Shown here one piece after another: positions 43,075-51,939 of a DNA stretch of 64,000 nt; the stretch's first letter is position 1, and each line of letters opens with the position of its first letter. Source of the stretch: Saccharopolyspora shandongensis (GTDB lineage Bacteria > Actinomycetota > Actinomycetes > Mycobacteriales > Pseudonocardiaceae); contig NZ_FNOK01000004.1 in assembly GCF_900106995.1 (NCBI RefSeq), positions 124,001 to 188,000 on the forward strand. The letters are read 5' to 3'. Under the pieces are notes generated by a model that saw only the letters and a list, made by a program, of their open reading frames with translations, was not told the DNA's origin and made no database searches. Both the position numbers and the translations under genes were made by a program.

Positions 43075-44238
43075 GTGATCGAGATCGACTCCGCCTTCGT
43101 CACCGCTCCCCGCGCCACCTACGCCCGCCTCCGCGAGCAGGGGCCCGTGCACCGCGCGACCGCCCCGGACGGCACATCGATCTGGCTGGTCACCCGCTAC
43201 GCGGACGTGCGCGCGGCGCTGGCCGATGCGCGGCTGTCGCTGGACAAGAAGCACTCCGGCGGCGGCTACCGCGGCTTCTCGCTGCCGCCCGCGCTGGACG
43301 CGAACCTGCTCAACATGGATGCGCCGGAGCACACGAGGCTCCGCCGCATCATCGGCAAGGCCTTCGCCCCGCGCCGGATCGAGCCGCTGCGACCGCGGGT
43401 CCGGCAGATCGCCGACGAGCTGCTGGACGCCCTGGACGGGCAGCGCGAAGCGGACCTGATGCCGGCCTACTGCGCGCCGCTGCCGATCACGGTGATCTGC
43501 GAGCTGCTCGGCGTGGACGCCGCCGACCGGCCGGACTTCCGGTCGTGGACGGACGGCATGCTCGCGCCCGAGACGCCCGACCAGGCCCGCGACTCGCTCC
43601 GAGCGCTGTACGGCTACCTGCTCGAACTGATCGCGGCGAAGCGGGCGAATCCCGGTGCGGACTTCCTCAGCGGCCTGATCGAGCTCCGCGACGAGGAGGA
43701 CCGGCTCAGCGAGGAGGAGCTGACGTCGGCGGCGTTCCTCGTGCTGTTCGCCGGATACGAGAACACCGTGAACCTGCTGGGCAACGGGCTCGCCGCGCTG
43801 CTGACGCGACCGTCGGCGCTCGCCGCCGCCCGCAGCGGAGTCTCACCGGCCACTGTGGACGAACTGCTGCGGTTCGATCCGCCGCCGCAGCTGGCGATCC
43901 GCCGGTTCCCGGTCACCGACGTCGAGATCGGCGGCGTGACCATCCCGGCCGGGGAGACGGTGCTGCTCTCGCTGGTGTCGGCGCACCACGACCCGGACCG
44001 CTACGCCGACCCGGAGCGCCTGGACCTCGACCGCGCCGACAACCCGCACCTGGCGTTCGGCCACGGGCCGCACTTCTGCCTCGGGGCGGCACTGGCGCGG
44101 ATGGAGGGGGAGATCGGTTTCGGCGCACTGCTGAGCCGGTTCCCGGACCTCGCGCCTGCGGTGCCGGAGGAGGAGCTGCAGTGGCGGAACTCCTTCCGCA
44201 ACCGCGGCCTCCGCACCCTCCCGGTGACGCTCCGCTGA
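43075..44238 (+). CDS. Cytochrome P450
   Basis: A 387-residue soluble bacterial P450. I-helix oxygen-binding motif AGYENT, ExxR-equivalent region before the PPPQLAIRRF segment, haem loop FGHGPHFCLGAAL with the axial Cys. GTG 43075 lies close after a short promoter region divergent from phnD. The helix K ExxR reads DELLRF, so Glu-x-x-Arg is kept. No ferredoxin partner is adjacent. Substrate unknown. Confidence 0.92.
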   Translation: MIEIDSAFVTAPRATYARLREQGPVHRATAPDGTSIWLVTRYADVRAALADARLSLDKKHSGGGYRGFSLPPALDANLLNMDAPEHTRLRRIIGKAFAPRRIEPLRPRVRQIADELLDALDGQREADLMPAYCAPLPITVICELLGVDAADRPDFRSWTDGMLAPETPDQARDSLRALYGYLLELIAAKRANPGADFLSGLIELRDEEDRLSEEELTSAAFLVLFAGYENTVNLLGNGLAALLTRPSALAAARSGVSPATVDELLRFDPPPQLAIRRFPVTDVEIGGVTIPAGETVLLSLVSAHHDPDRYADPERLDLDRADNPHLAFGHGPHFCLGAALARMEGEIGFGALLSRFPDLAPAVPEEELQWRNSFRNRGLRTLPVTLR

Positions 44239-44324
44239 CCCCGGACGAAGGCATCGGGGCGCGGGGAATCCACCCGACGCTCAGACCCGTGCCAGCCGTG
44301 GCCACCTGGGGCGCAGGGCGTCGA

Positions 44325-44336
44325 TTTCGCGCGAAA
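44325..44336. repeat. Family C palindrome core
   Basis: TTTCGCGCGAAA within GATTTCGCGCGAAAACGCC; arms diverged. In the gap between the P450 and DUF72 genes, where no gene is seen. Confidence 0.6.
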
Positions 44337-44494
44337 ACGCCATCGGTGCCAGGCATCGGATGGGCCGGGCGGAACCGTTTTGGAACGACGTCTTGGGCGG
44401 AGCCGGAGACTCCTGTTCCACGACGCGTCCGGGTGGGTAGTCCGATGCTCGGAGACCCGCCGGTCGGCGAACCGGCGGACACGTGGGAAGGGTC

Positions 44495-45382
44495 ATGCGA
44501 GCTCGTTCGGCATCGCGCAGGATCCGGATCGGCACGTCCGGCTGGGTGTACGGCCCGTGGCACGGTCCGTTCTACCCGCGCGATCTGCGCCGCGGCGCCG
44601 AGCTGGAGTACCTCTCGAGCCGCCTCGGCTCGGCGGAGATCAACGCGTCGTTCTACTCCCTGCAGCGCCCGGACACCTACCGCCGCTGGGTGGAGCAGAC
44701 CCCGGACGACTTCCTGTTCGCGGTCAAGGGAAGCCGCTACATCACCCACATGAAAAGGCTCCACGACGCCGAAACGCCGCTGGCGAACTTCTTCGCCTCC
44801 GGCGTTCTCGCCCTCGGCTCGAAGCTCGGCCCGCTGCTCTGGCAGCTCCCGCCGTCGCTGGGCGTCGACGTCGAACGCCTGACGGCGTTCTTCCGCCTCC
44901 TCCCCCGGAGCACCGCCGCGGCCGCTGCGCTGGCCGCTCGGCACGACGATCGGCTCGCGGGCCGCTCGCTCACCGAGACCGACGCGGATCGGCCGCTGCG
45001 CCACGCGCTGGAGGTCCGCCATCCCGGCTTCGCCTCCGCCGAGGCGGTCGAGCTGCTCCGCAGCCACGACATCGGCCTGGTGGTGGCGGACGCGGCGGGG
45101 GCCTGGCCGCATCTGGAGGACGTCACGAGCGACTTCGTCTACCTCCGCTTCCACGGCGCTGAGGAGCTGTACGCCAGCGGCTACAGCGCCGAGGACCTGG
45201 ACCGCTGGGCGAAGTTGATCAGGTCGTGGCACGAGGGCAAGTGCCCGAGGACGGAGCACACGGTGGCGACTCCGGCGCGAACGACCAAGGGCCGAGACAT
45301 CTACGCGTACTTCGACAACGACGTGAAGGCCCACGCGCCCCACGACGCGATGTCCCTCGCCAAGCGCTGCGCCGGCTGTTGA
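44495..45382 (+). CDS. DUF72-family protein (YecE-like)
   Basis: A 295-residue TIM-barrel protein of the DUF72 family. Typical segments are IRIGTSGWVYGPWHGPFYP, EINASFYSLQRPDTYRRW, FAVKGSRYITHMKRL and the C-terminal AYFDNDVKAHAPHDAMSLA. GGAAGGG precedes ATG 44495; an upstream GTG at 44483 is less likely. Function unknown in the family; links to nucleic-acid repair or tRNA have been suggested. Its last 215 bases are repeated at 47188-47403. Confidence 0.88.
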   Translation: MRARSASRRIRIGTSGWVYGPWHGPFYPRDLRRGAELEYLSSRLGSAEINASFYSLQRPDTYRRWVEQTPDDFLFAVKGSRYITHMKRLHDAETPLANFFASGVLALGSKLGPLLWQLPPSLGVDVERLTAFFRLLPRSTAAAAALAARHDDRLAGRSLTETDADRPLRHALEVRHPGFASAEAVELLRSHDIGLVVADAAGAWPHLEDVTSDFVYLRFHGAEELYASGYSAEDLDRWAKLIRSWHEGKCPRTEHTVATPARTTKGRDIYAYFDNDVKAHAPHDAMSLAKRCAGC

Positions 45383-45533
45383 ACGGTCGGCTTGGGCATC
45401 GTTCGGCGGTGGAGCGCAGCAGCCCTGCCCACGGCATGGCACCCGATCCCCGGTGAAGCGACGCTTCCGGAATTCCGGGGGGGCGTGCGTGCCTCGTGTC
45501 GCGATAAAGGCTGTCCGGCAACTTGTTCTGCGC

Positions 45534-45555
45534 GCCGTTTTCGCGCGAAAACGGC
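45534..45555. repeat. Family C palindrome, perfect copy
   Basis: GCCGTTTTCGC and its exact complement, 22 bases. Confidence 0.85.
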
Positions 45556-45575
45556 GTTCCCCACGCCTGCCAGGT

Positions 45576-45597
45576 GCCGTTTTCGCGTGAAAACGCC
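45576..45597. repeat. Family C palindrome, imperfect copy
   Basis: GCCGTTTTCGCGTGAAAACG-type sequence, 21 bases after the end of the preceding copy; two positions break the symmetry. Confidence 0.8.
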
Positions 45598-45707
45598 GTC
45601 CCTCCCGCCCTGCCGCACCCGCACGCCGCAAGATCTCGGACAGCCTCTGTGGCAGCCAGAAGTTCGCACGGCCCCTGGCCTGGCGAGGTCGCGCTCGCAG
45701 CCTCGGG

Positions 45708-45753
45708 GTCGTGAGTGCTTTGGATCGCTATCACGATCCAAAGCACTCACGAC
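45708..45753. repeat. Family A palindrome, perfect copy
   Basis: Perfect 20-bp arms beginning GTCGTGAGTGCTTTGGATCG with a CTATCA loop. It lies between the convergent DUF72 and X genes and is likely a bidirectional terminator. Confidence 0.88.
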
Positions 45754-45760
45754 GCGCCCG

Positions 45761-46813
45761 TCAGGTTGTTTCCGGGCCCGGGAGTTCCGGGCGGTCGTCG
45801 AAGGTGCTCCGGACCAGTTCCGCCAGTTCGTCGTGGCCGTGCGCCGCCAGCACCTCCGCCACCCGGCGGCCGAGCGCCGCGCGCTCCTCCCCCGTCGCCA
45901 GGCTTTCGATCGCGGCCAGCACGTGCTGCGACGCGCCCAGCCTGGTGCCCTGCACCTCGAATTCCTCCAGCCGGAACGAGCGCATCGTGTGCTGGTCGCC
46001 CGGCATCGCCGTTATCCACTGTGGAGGGTGGAGGTCCGGGTCCGGGATCCGGGTGTCGTGCGCGGCCGCGGTGAGCCTCCGCAGGTTGCCGATCTGGCGG
46101 ACCGCTTCGTCGACGTTGCCGTCTTCCCGCGCCAACCACCAGACCAGCGCGCTGCCGGGATTCTTCAGCACGTCGTCGGCCAGGTAGGCGCGCTTGTCGC
46201 GCTCGTGGTTCCGCGCGCGTTCCCAGAGCTCTTCCTGCTTGCGCGCCTCGGCGAGGCGGTGCAGCCGGCCCGCGTCGGAGTCGGGCAGTTCGAGCCGCAC
46301 GTCGCCGGCCCAGGCCACCACGTGCCCGGACGAATCAGAGCGTTTCACGCCGAGCGCGGCGTTCAGCCGGTACTGCGCGAGCTCGCCCTCGTCCGGCGGG
46401 ATCTCCGCCACGAAGTGGGTGGCCTGCTCCAGGATCAGGTCGATGGCCAGCCCGCCTGGATCGGCGTGCGGCAGCCCTGGAGCGTCCGGATTCGAGTACC
46501 AGAAAACCTTGCCGGAGAACAAGAACTTGTAGTCCGGGTGTGCGCTGCGCATCGGCAGGCCCGATAACGACCGTTCGGCCGATTGCGGCCGCTCCCGCGG
46601 TTCGGCGGCTTCGGCCACCGGCTGCTCCGCCGCAAGCTTCTGGTCCTGCCGGCGCCGGTATTGCCAGAAGATCACCCACGGAGCGACGCACGTCGCGGCG
46701 ACCAGCGCCAGCCACAGCCACACCGGCCAGCTGAAACGCAATCCGAGCACGATCCAGAGCGCCGCCGCGATCACCGACACTGCCTTGACGACACCACGCT
46801 GCTCACGATTCAT
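45761..46813 (-). CDS. Membrane-anchored protein X (paralogue of 47459-48862)
   Basis: A 350-residue protein. ATG 46813 with GGAGG eight bases before. Two membrane helices in residues 9-50 (VSVIAAALWIVLGLRF, WLWLALVAATCVAPW), then a charged cytoplasmic domain. It shares LHRLAEARKQEELWERA and RAYLADDVLKNPGSALVWWL with the 467-residue protein at 47459. The block VVAWAGDVRLELP followed by long charged helices is loosely like SPFH/stomatin domains. No firm family. It stands alone beside a truncated phosphatase copy. Confidence 0.82.
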   Translation of the reverse strand: MNREQRGVVKAVSVIAAALWIVLGLRFSWPVWLWLALVAATCVAPWVIFWQYRRRQDQKLAAEQPVAEAAEPRERPQSAERSLSGLPMRSAHPDYKFLFSGKVFWYSNPDAPGLPHADPGGLAIDLILEQATHFVAEIPPDEGELAQYRLNAALGVKRSDSSGHVVAWAGDVRLELPDSDAGRLHRLAEARKQEELWERARNHERDKRAYLADDVLKNPGSALVWWLAREDGNVDEAVRQIGNLRRLTAAAHDTRIPDPDLHPPQWITAMPGDQHTMRSFRLEEFEVQGTRLGASQHVLAAIESLATGEERAALGRRVAEVLAAHGHDELAELVRSTFDDRPELPGPETT

Positions 46814-46935
46814 CCGGCGGTCCTCCACCCACTGGGCTGCACCCCACAATTCAGTACCGGGCGTCCGGCGCGGCGGACCCGTTCAAGCGGTTTTCCGCTC
46901 GAACAGAGCAGACCCGCTCCCGGATCGTGGCAGGC

Positions 46936-47184
46936 TCAGAACCGGAGGAGCACGGCGGTGGCGTCGTCGTGGAGCTTTCCCCTTCGCCTGCGGGTTTCCG
47001 CCGCTTCGGGTTTCGTGCTGGCGACCCCGAATCCGCCCGGTTGGTTCCGCAGATCGCGGACCACTTCGAGAGTGTAGCCAGGCGGGTGGTCGATCCGGTC
47101 GTCGATGATCGGCCGGGCTTCGCCCGCCACGTCGAGCACGACCGGACTGTCGGCGAGCACCAGGTACTCCAAGCCGTCGCCGCC
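46936..47184 (-). pseudogene. Fragment of a PP2C phosphatase gene
   Basis: Nearly identical to the 3' part of the PP2C gene at 53236-54006, lacking its 5' half and also an internal 180 bases. The deletion ends share CGCCGCTTC (53329 and 53509 in the intact copy), and it keeps frame. It ends in TAVLLRF and stop, an ending the intact copy no longer has. The 5' side is joined to a DUF72 fragment. Confidence 0.85.
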
Positions 47185-47187
47185 GAC

Positions 47188-47433
47188 GAGCTGTACGTCA
47201 GCGGCTACAGCGCCGAGGACCTGGACCGATGGGCGAAGTTGATCAGGTCGTGGCACGAGGGCAAGTGCCCGAGGACGGAGCACACGGTGGCGACTCCGGC
47301 GCGAACGACCAAGGGCCGAGACGTCTACGCGTACTTCGACAACGACGTCAAGGCCCACGCACCCCACGACGCGATGTCCCTCGCCAAGCGCTGCGCCGGC
47401 TGCATTCGGGACGCTTCAAGCCGAACGGCCTGA
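47188..47433 (+). pseudogene. Fragment of the DUF72 gene 3' end
   Basis: From GAGCTGTACGTCAGCGG on, about 215 bases match the end of the DUF72 gene (45165-45380) with only a few differences. It lacks the original stop and reads on into IRDASSRTA before TGA at 47433. There is no start of its own. It marks the left edge of the second copy of a tandem duplication. Confidence 0.88.
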
Positions 47434-47458
47434 AGCGTCCCATCCGCTAGAAGGTCAT

Positions 47459-48862
47459 CTAGAGTGGTCGCTCCCCGTCGGTCCGATTCTCGTCACGCGG
47501 CGGTAACTGACCAGCCGGCGGCGAAGCCTTCGGGCTCTCATCAGCTTCCTGGGCCAAATCGTTCGCCTCCTCCCTCCGGTCTACCTCTCTCGGCTCGATG
47601 TCGTCAGGCTCCTGCGAATCCATCGCCTCTCGACTCACACTCGACTGTTCGACGCCTCCTTCGTCCGGGAAACCTGTTGCCGCAGAACTGAAGGGGAACT
47701 TCTCCTCATTCCACTGATCAGCGCCCTGCTCCACATCCATGACAGGTGGTGCGTCAAAGCGTCGCCGCACCTGTTCAGCCGCCTCGCTATGTCCCTGGAC
47801 TTCGAGAAGGTCTGCCAGACGACGGGCGAACATTGCTCGCTCCGGTCCTTCGGGAAGCTCTTCCACAAGCCCAACCGCGTAATCGTCAAGACCCAGCCGT
47901 GACTCGTCGGGGTGTTCACCATCGCTCACGGCCGGTCGCTCGGAAAGCACGAAGGGAAGCTGCGACAGGCCAGCAGGTGGAGGGGAGCACTCGTCGAGCA
48001 GGCTCAATTTCGCGCTCAGCGACGTCCCGAAGTCAAAGGGACCTGCGGTGCTGGTGGGCAACTCGGTCATGGCAGCAGCGGCCGTAAGCTTCTGCAGGCT
48101 CGAGATCTTCTCCACGACCTCGTCCACACGCCGCTTCTCATCGGTGCGCGGCCCAGCCAACCACCACACAACGGCGCTACCAGGAGTGGTCAGCACGTCT
48201 TCACCGAGGTATGCGCGCACGTTCCGTTCGTAGCTGCGCTCGTGCTCCCAGACTTCCTCGTCCTTACGCACCTCAGCGAGACGCATGAGTCGCTCCGCAT
48301 CCTTCTCCGAGAGCGACAAGGCGATATCGTCCGCCCATACCTCGACGCGGCCAGTCTGATCCACCCTTGCCGAACCGAGCACGTTCATCATCCGATAACG
48401 AGCACGGCTATCTTCGTCGGGTGGAATCGAGGCCGCCAAGCTCGCTGCTTCGGCCACGATCAGGTCGGCTGCAAGCGCGGCGGGGTTCGGATGCGGCAAG
48501 CCCGGCGCATGGGGCAACAAACGCCAGAACACTGTGCAAGCAAAGGCAAATCGGTAGTCTTGGTAGGCACTGCGCAACAACACATCCCGCACCTCGTACA
48601 GCTGCGGGCTTGGAGCTTCCGCCGTTTGCTTCGGTTCCTCCACTACCTCTTCGTCAGCGAAGTCGTGGACTTTCCTAGTCCGCGTCCGAAGGTGCCACTC
48701 CACGACCCCATAAGCGGTCAACGAGGGAGCCAACAACGATACGAAGGCCAGCCCTATCCACAACCACATCGGCCACTGGTAGATGAGGCCAAGAGCAACC
48801 CAGATCGCAGCCACGACCACAGAGAGCACACGAAGCCTGGTTTTCTGTTCACTGCTCAACAT
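47459..48862 (-). CDS. Membrane-anchored protein X2 of the cyclic-nucleotide locus
   Basis: A 467-residue paralogue of the 45761-46813 protein. Two N-terminal helices (VLSVVVAAIWVALGLIY, WLWIGLAFVSLLAPS), then a cytoplasmic domain sharing LMRLAEVRKDEEVWEHERSY and RAYLGEDVLTTPGSAVVWWL. The last 100 residues are acidic and disordered (Glu/Asp/Pro/Arg). ATG 48862 overlaps the end of the P-loop gene, so it is the last gene of a four-gene operon. Codon usage is clearly more A/T-rich than in the flanks. Function unknown; a membrane-bound executor or scaffold is possible. Confidence 0.8.
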   Translation of the reverse strand: MLSSEQKTRLRVLSVVVAAIWVALGLIYQWPMWLWIGLAFVSLLAPSLTAYGVVEWHLRTRTRKVHDFADEEVVEEPKQTAEAPSPQLYEVRDVLLRSAYQDYRFAFACTVFWRLLPHAPGLPHPNPAALAADLIVAEAASLAASIPPDEDSRARYRMMNVLGSARVDQTGRVEVWADDIALSLSEKDAERLMRLAEVRKDEEVWEHERSYERNVRAYLGEDVLTTPGSAVVWWLAGPRTDEKRRVDEVVEKISSLQKLTAAAAMTELPTSTAGPFDFGTSLSAKLSLLDECSPPPAGLSQLPFVLSERPAVSDGEHPDESRLGLDDYAVGLVEELPEGPERAMFARRLADLLEVQGHSEAAEQVRRRFDAPPVMDVEQGADQWNEEKFPFSSAATGFPDEGGVEQSSVSREAMDSQEPDDIEPREVDRREEANDLAQEADESPKASPPAGQLPPRDENRTDGERPL

Positions 48863-50913
48863 CTTCCTGTCCCCTTGACATCAGAAAGCTGCAATCCCTG
48901 TGCGGCGTCGATCTTGCGAGCAAGTTCTCGATAAGTCCGCTGCCGCACGGCACGTTCCTCGCCATCAGGGCCGGCGGCAGCCCAGTCACGGCTTGACACG
49001 TGGAGCGCACCAAGCTTTGCGAGTTCACCTTCGGTCGACTCGACCAACACGTTCAGCAGAAGCGAGCCAGGCTCGCCAGCACGGCTGGCCACGAGCCACT
49101 CCTCGACCCTCTCCAACCACCCGTCAACCTCACGCATGAACACAACGCGCCAGCCGACCACCAGTTGGCGCTGGACCGTGCGGTTTGTGATCAAAGCTGC
49201 GGAGCGCGAGCTCGTGTCCAGCAAACGCTGCGGATCAGAAGTCGCGAGGAACAAGTCCGCATCCGAAGTCCTGGACTGCTGGGTTAGCCAACTGTTCATC
49301 CACCACAGGAACCGGCGATAGAACCGATTGTCTTGCGCAAGATTCGAAACTGCGCTTGTAGCAGCGCCAGCTACCTCTTGCGCGTTATGCGATGCCAGCA
49401 GACGCAACCGAACTACTGCCTGATCAGGGTGCGTCTCAGCCATCACTTCCGCGCACACAGAAACCAAAACTTGAGCGAGATGTACAGTGAGGCTTGGTTG
49501 AGCCGCCCATTCGTAGATCTTCTTCCGGATGTCCCCTGCCGCGCTGGGGGACGACATCTGCCCCAACCCATGCGCCAGTGCAGCAGCCGCCCAGCGAGCG
49601 GACCGAGGCGGACGGCGCTGTCGATCCGCCTGCTTCGTCCACTGCTCGGCAAGGACGCACAGATCGTTTATCCGCCCTGCCCGACGTGCTTGTTCCGCGA
49701 AGCGGACCACCAACCGGTCACAGTCATCGTCGGCCAGGTCCAGCGCACCCACGCAATCTCCGACCCAATCCCGGAGAGAATCCCTGAGTTCCGGGAAGTT
49801 CGCCCAGAAGTGATTTCGGACCGCGTTCTCATAACTGATCGCGTCGAAGGCGACCTTCCTTGAGTTGTTCGGCACAACCTTCACAGACCGGAGAACGTCA
49901 TCCAGACCATCCCGTTCCAAGACATGCTTCTCTTCTTCGGGATACTCGAGCCTGGTCAGCAATGATTTCGCCGCAGCCTGCACCGAGTCTGCATGCGAGT
50001 CCTTCAACATCGCCGCCGCTAAGACGATCGCACGCTGAGGCGCCGAGCTATCCCTGATTTGACCCGCCACCTGCTTTCCATGCTTAGCGAACGCCTCACA
50101 TGCCCGTTCTACCCAATCGGCAAAGCCTCCTGACGAGTTCGCGTGCTTGGCTTCCAAAATCCGCTGACATAACCGGTCCAGGTCCCGCAAAGCCGCATCT
50201 GCCAAGTGTTCCTTAAGATTCTCGTGGTCCAAGTCCTGCTCGGCGAATTCGACATGATCAACCTTGAGGCACTTGTCCAGCACCGCCTTCCCCGACGGAC
50301 GCCCGATGGGTACGTGCAGCCGACTGAACTCCGGCAGCAACAGGTGATCCGGGTCTGGCGGGAGGACTACGACCAGTGCTCCCTCGTTCACCACCACAGC
50401 GCCTCGCAGGGACTCCAACTTCGCCTGCACGGAACGGAACTTCTCCGGCCGTTCCTCAGCCGACATGTCAAGCAATAGACGTTCGCCCGGCTGAACCGAC
50501 TCCGGATCGAGCGAATCCTTCTCTTCCTCGTCCGTTTCGACCGGCAGCTCACGGAACTGAGCGTCGGGAGTGGCGGAGTTGTACAGCAGCATCAGTGCCG
50601 TACTGCGACGACCACTACCCGGTTTTCCACTCAGCAGCACAGTTCTGGACGACTCACCCAACTTGCTCTTGGCTTGCCAGTACCCAGGTGGTTCAATGAA
50701 CCGATCCTTCAGCCGGGCTAGCTGATCGGCAGTCAACGTACGCTGCGACGTCCGTCGATGGATCTCCCCCGACTCCGTGAGGATGAAGGTCAATCCGCCG
50801 TTGATCTGGTGCCCGCTCCCGCCGTGCACCTGGGCCCCATCTCCAGTGACAGACGTACCAACGTCTCTGCCGACCTGCTCGATCCCTACGAACGCAGCCC
50901 GGTCAGCGCCCAT
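48856..50913 (-). CDS. P-loop (STAND-like) protein with N-terminal Gly-rich motif
   Basis: A 685-residue protein. Residues 15-39 hold a Gly/Val/Asn-rich motif (VGTSVTGDGAQVHGGSGHQ) also found in the cyclase C-terminus. A P-loop follows at 96-104, GKPGSGRRS, where Arg replaces the usual Walker Lys. LVVVLPPDPDHLLL may supply Walker B. The C-terminal 400 residues are all-helical, as in STAND sensor repeats. It overlaps the cyclase gene before and X2 after. ATP binding is uncertain. Probably the switch or sensor component of the module; inference. Confidence 0.78.
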   Translation of the reverse strand: MGADRAAFVGIEQVGRDVGTSVTGDGAQVHGGSGHQINGGLTFILTESGEIHRRTSQRTLTADQLARLKDRFIEPPGYWQAKSKLGESSRTVLLSGKPGSGRRSTALMLLYNSATPDAQFRELPVETDEEEKDSLDPESVQPGERLLLDMSAEERPEKFRSVQAKLESLRGAVVVNEGALVVVLPPDPDHLLLPEFSRLHVPIGRPSGKAVLDKCLKVDHVEFAEQDLDHENLKEHLADAALRDLDRLCQRILEAKHANSSGGFADWVERACEAFAKHGKQVAGQIRDSSAPQRAIVLAAAMLKDSHADSVQAAAKSLLTRLEYPEEEKHVLERDGLDDVLRSVKVVPNNSRKVAFDAISYENAVRNHFWANFPELRDSLRDWVGDCVGALDLADDDCDRLVVRFAEQARRAGRINDLCVLAEQWTKQADRQRRPPRSARWAAAALAHGLGQMSSPSAAGDIRKKIYEWAAQPSLTVHLAQVLVSVCAEVMAETHPDQAVVRLRLLASHNAQEVAGAATSAVSNLAQDNRFYRRFLWWMNSWLTQQSRTSDADLFLATSDPQRLLDTSSRSAALITNRTVQRQLVVGWRVVFMREVDGWLERVEEWLVASRAGEPGSLLLNVLVESTEGELAKLGALHVSSRDWAAAGPDGEERAVRQRTYRELARKIDAAQGLQLSDVKGTGRC

Positions 50914-51850
50914 CGCCTTCTTCCCCGCCCTTGTTAACCTGGTGCCTGATCCGACCGCGGTTGGTGCCGAGGATGTTCACCCCATCACCGAGCGGCGCGT
51001 TGAACTGGTCCCCACTGCCGGTGTGCATCGAGAGGTTGTCTCCATTGATGGCGGTACCGACGTTGCCTTGAACGTTGCCAATTCCCACGGTCGACTTCAC
51101 GAATCGCTGCTCAAGCACCCCGCTTGGACCTCCGTCCCTCATACGCCCTGAGTCCTCCGCCGTGCCGCCCCAGCTATCGACGACAGGCGGTTCCGGCGGG
51201 GTGAAGCCACGCGACAATAGGTCTCCGGATGGCTTGGGAACCCGCAAGTAGGCCGTCCCCCGATAGGTCTTCACCTCGACGGCGACCGGCACGTACAAGT
51301 CAGGGGCATCCGCTGCGTAGCCCGAGACAACCGCGTCCTCGTATACCCGCTGCGAAATGATCGCTGCGACGCACGTCGTATCGTTCGACCTGGTCAGCAT
51401 GTCGCGGACCGGCTCGGCGTCGATCATGCGATGGGCTTCGATGCGCGTGTCACCGCTTCCATCGCTGATCCCGTTCTGCCCGGAGTCGGTCATCGGACCG
51501 ACCGTGAGACTCACCCGCATCCGCAACTTCTGGCGATCGCTGACCGGGTTGACAGCGTTCTGGTACTCGAGTTCGGCCTGGAGTTCGGGCAAGAACGGGT
51601 TCAGCAGGAAGGGCAGATACTTCGGCTCGAACCCAAGGAAGTAGCCGTCACCGGTCGTCCCTTCGAAGCGCACCTGCCGACGCAGTTCACCGAGCCCGCA
51701 CCTGACGAGCGCGTGCTCCAAAATTACCGGGATCTGCCGCGTGATCCACTCATGATCCCGCCCCTTCTCGCCACTGAAGTTCTTTACATCAACGACCACC
51801 AAGGCTCGGTACGGAGGCAGTTCTGCCACTTCATTCCGGTTCGCGTTCAC
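50903..51850 (-). CDS. Class III nucleotide-cyclase-like protein
   Basis: A 315-residue protein. Residues 14-205 follow the class III cyclase homology fold: metal Asp21 in ALVVVDVKNFS, metal Asp68 in EGTTGDGYFLGF, LRMRVSLTVGPM and EAHRMIDAEPVRDML, with Arg141 where the transition-state Arg is expected. The canonical adenine-recognising residues are not evident, so the base used is open. Residues 256-285 carry the Gly/Asn motif GNVGTAINGDNLSMHTGSG. GTG 51850 with GGAG upstream. A Crp-type box lies 90 bases upstream, and the regulator gene precedes it. Confidence 0.75.
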   Translation of the reverse strand: MNANRNEVAELPPYRALVVVDVKNFSGEKGRDHEWITRQIPVILEHALVRCGLGELRRQVRFEGTTGDGYFLGFEPKYLPFLLNPFLPELQAELEYQNAVNPVSDRQKLRMRVSLTVGPMTDSGQNGISDGSGDTRIEAHRMIDAEPVRDMLTRSNDTTCVAAIISQRVYEDAVVSGYAADAPDLYVPVAVEVKTYRGTAYLRVPKPSGDLLSRGFTPPEPPVVDSWGGTAEDSGRMRDGGPSGVLEQRFVKSTVGIGNVQGNVGTAINGDNLSMHTGSGDQFNAPLGDGVNILGTNRGRIRHQVNKGGEEGDGR

Positions 51851-51939
51851 CGGTTTCTCCTTCCGTTGCAAGCATTTGTGACACCGGGAGATTCCCGGAT
51901 TGGCATGGCAAGGGCTGTCCACGAGCGGACAGATTTAAA

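Larger units (their letters stand above)
45383..45707. other. Gene-free stretch with palindromes
   Basis: No supported gene. It contains two family C palindromes (45534, 45576) and ends at the perfect family A palindrome at 45708. Confidence 0.6.

Noticed and set aside
44325-44336. Origin- or attachment-site-like AT palindromes
   Set aside because: No flanking integrase, tRNA or DnaA-box cluster; better explained as dispersed family C repeats.
45534-45753. CRISPR-like array
   Set aside because: The repeats are two different palindrome families with irregular spacing, without uniform spacers or cas genes.
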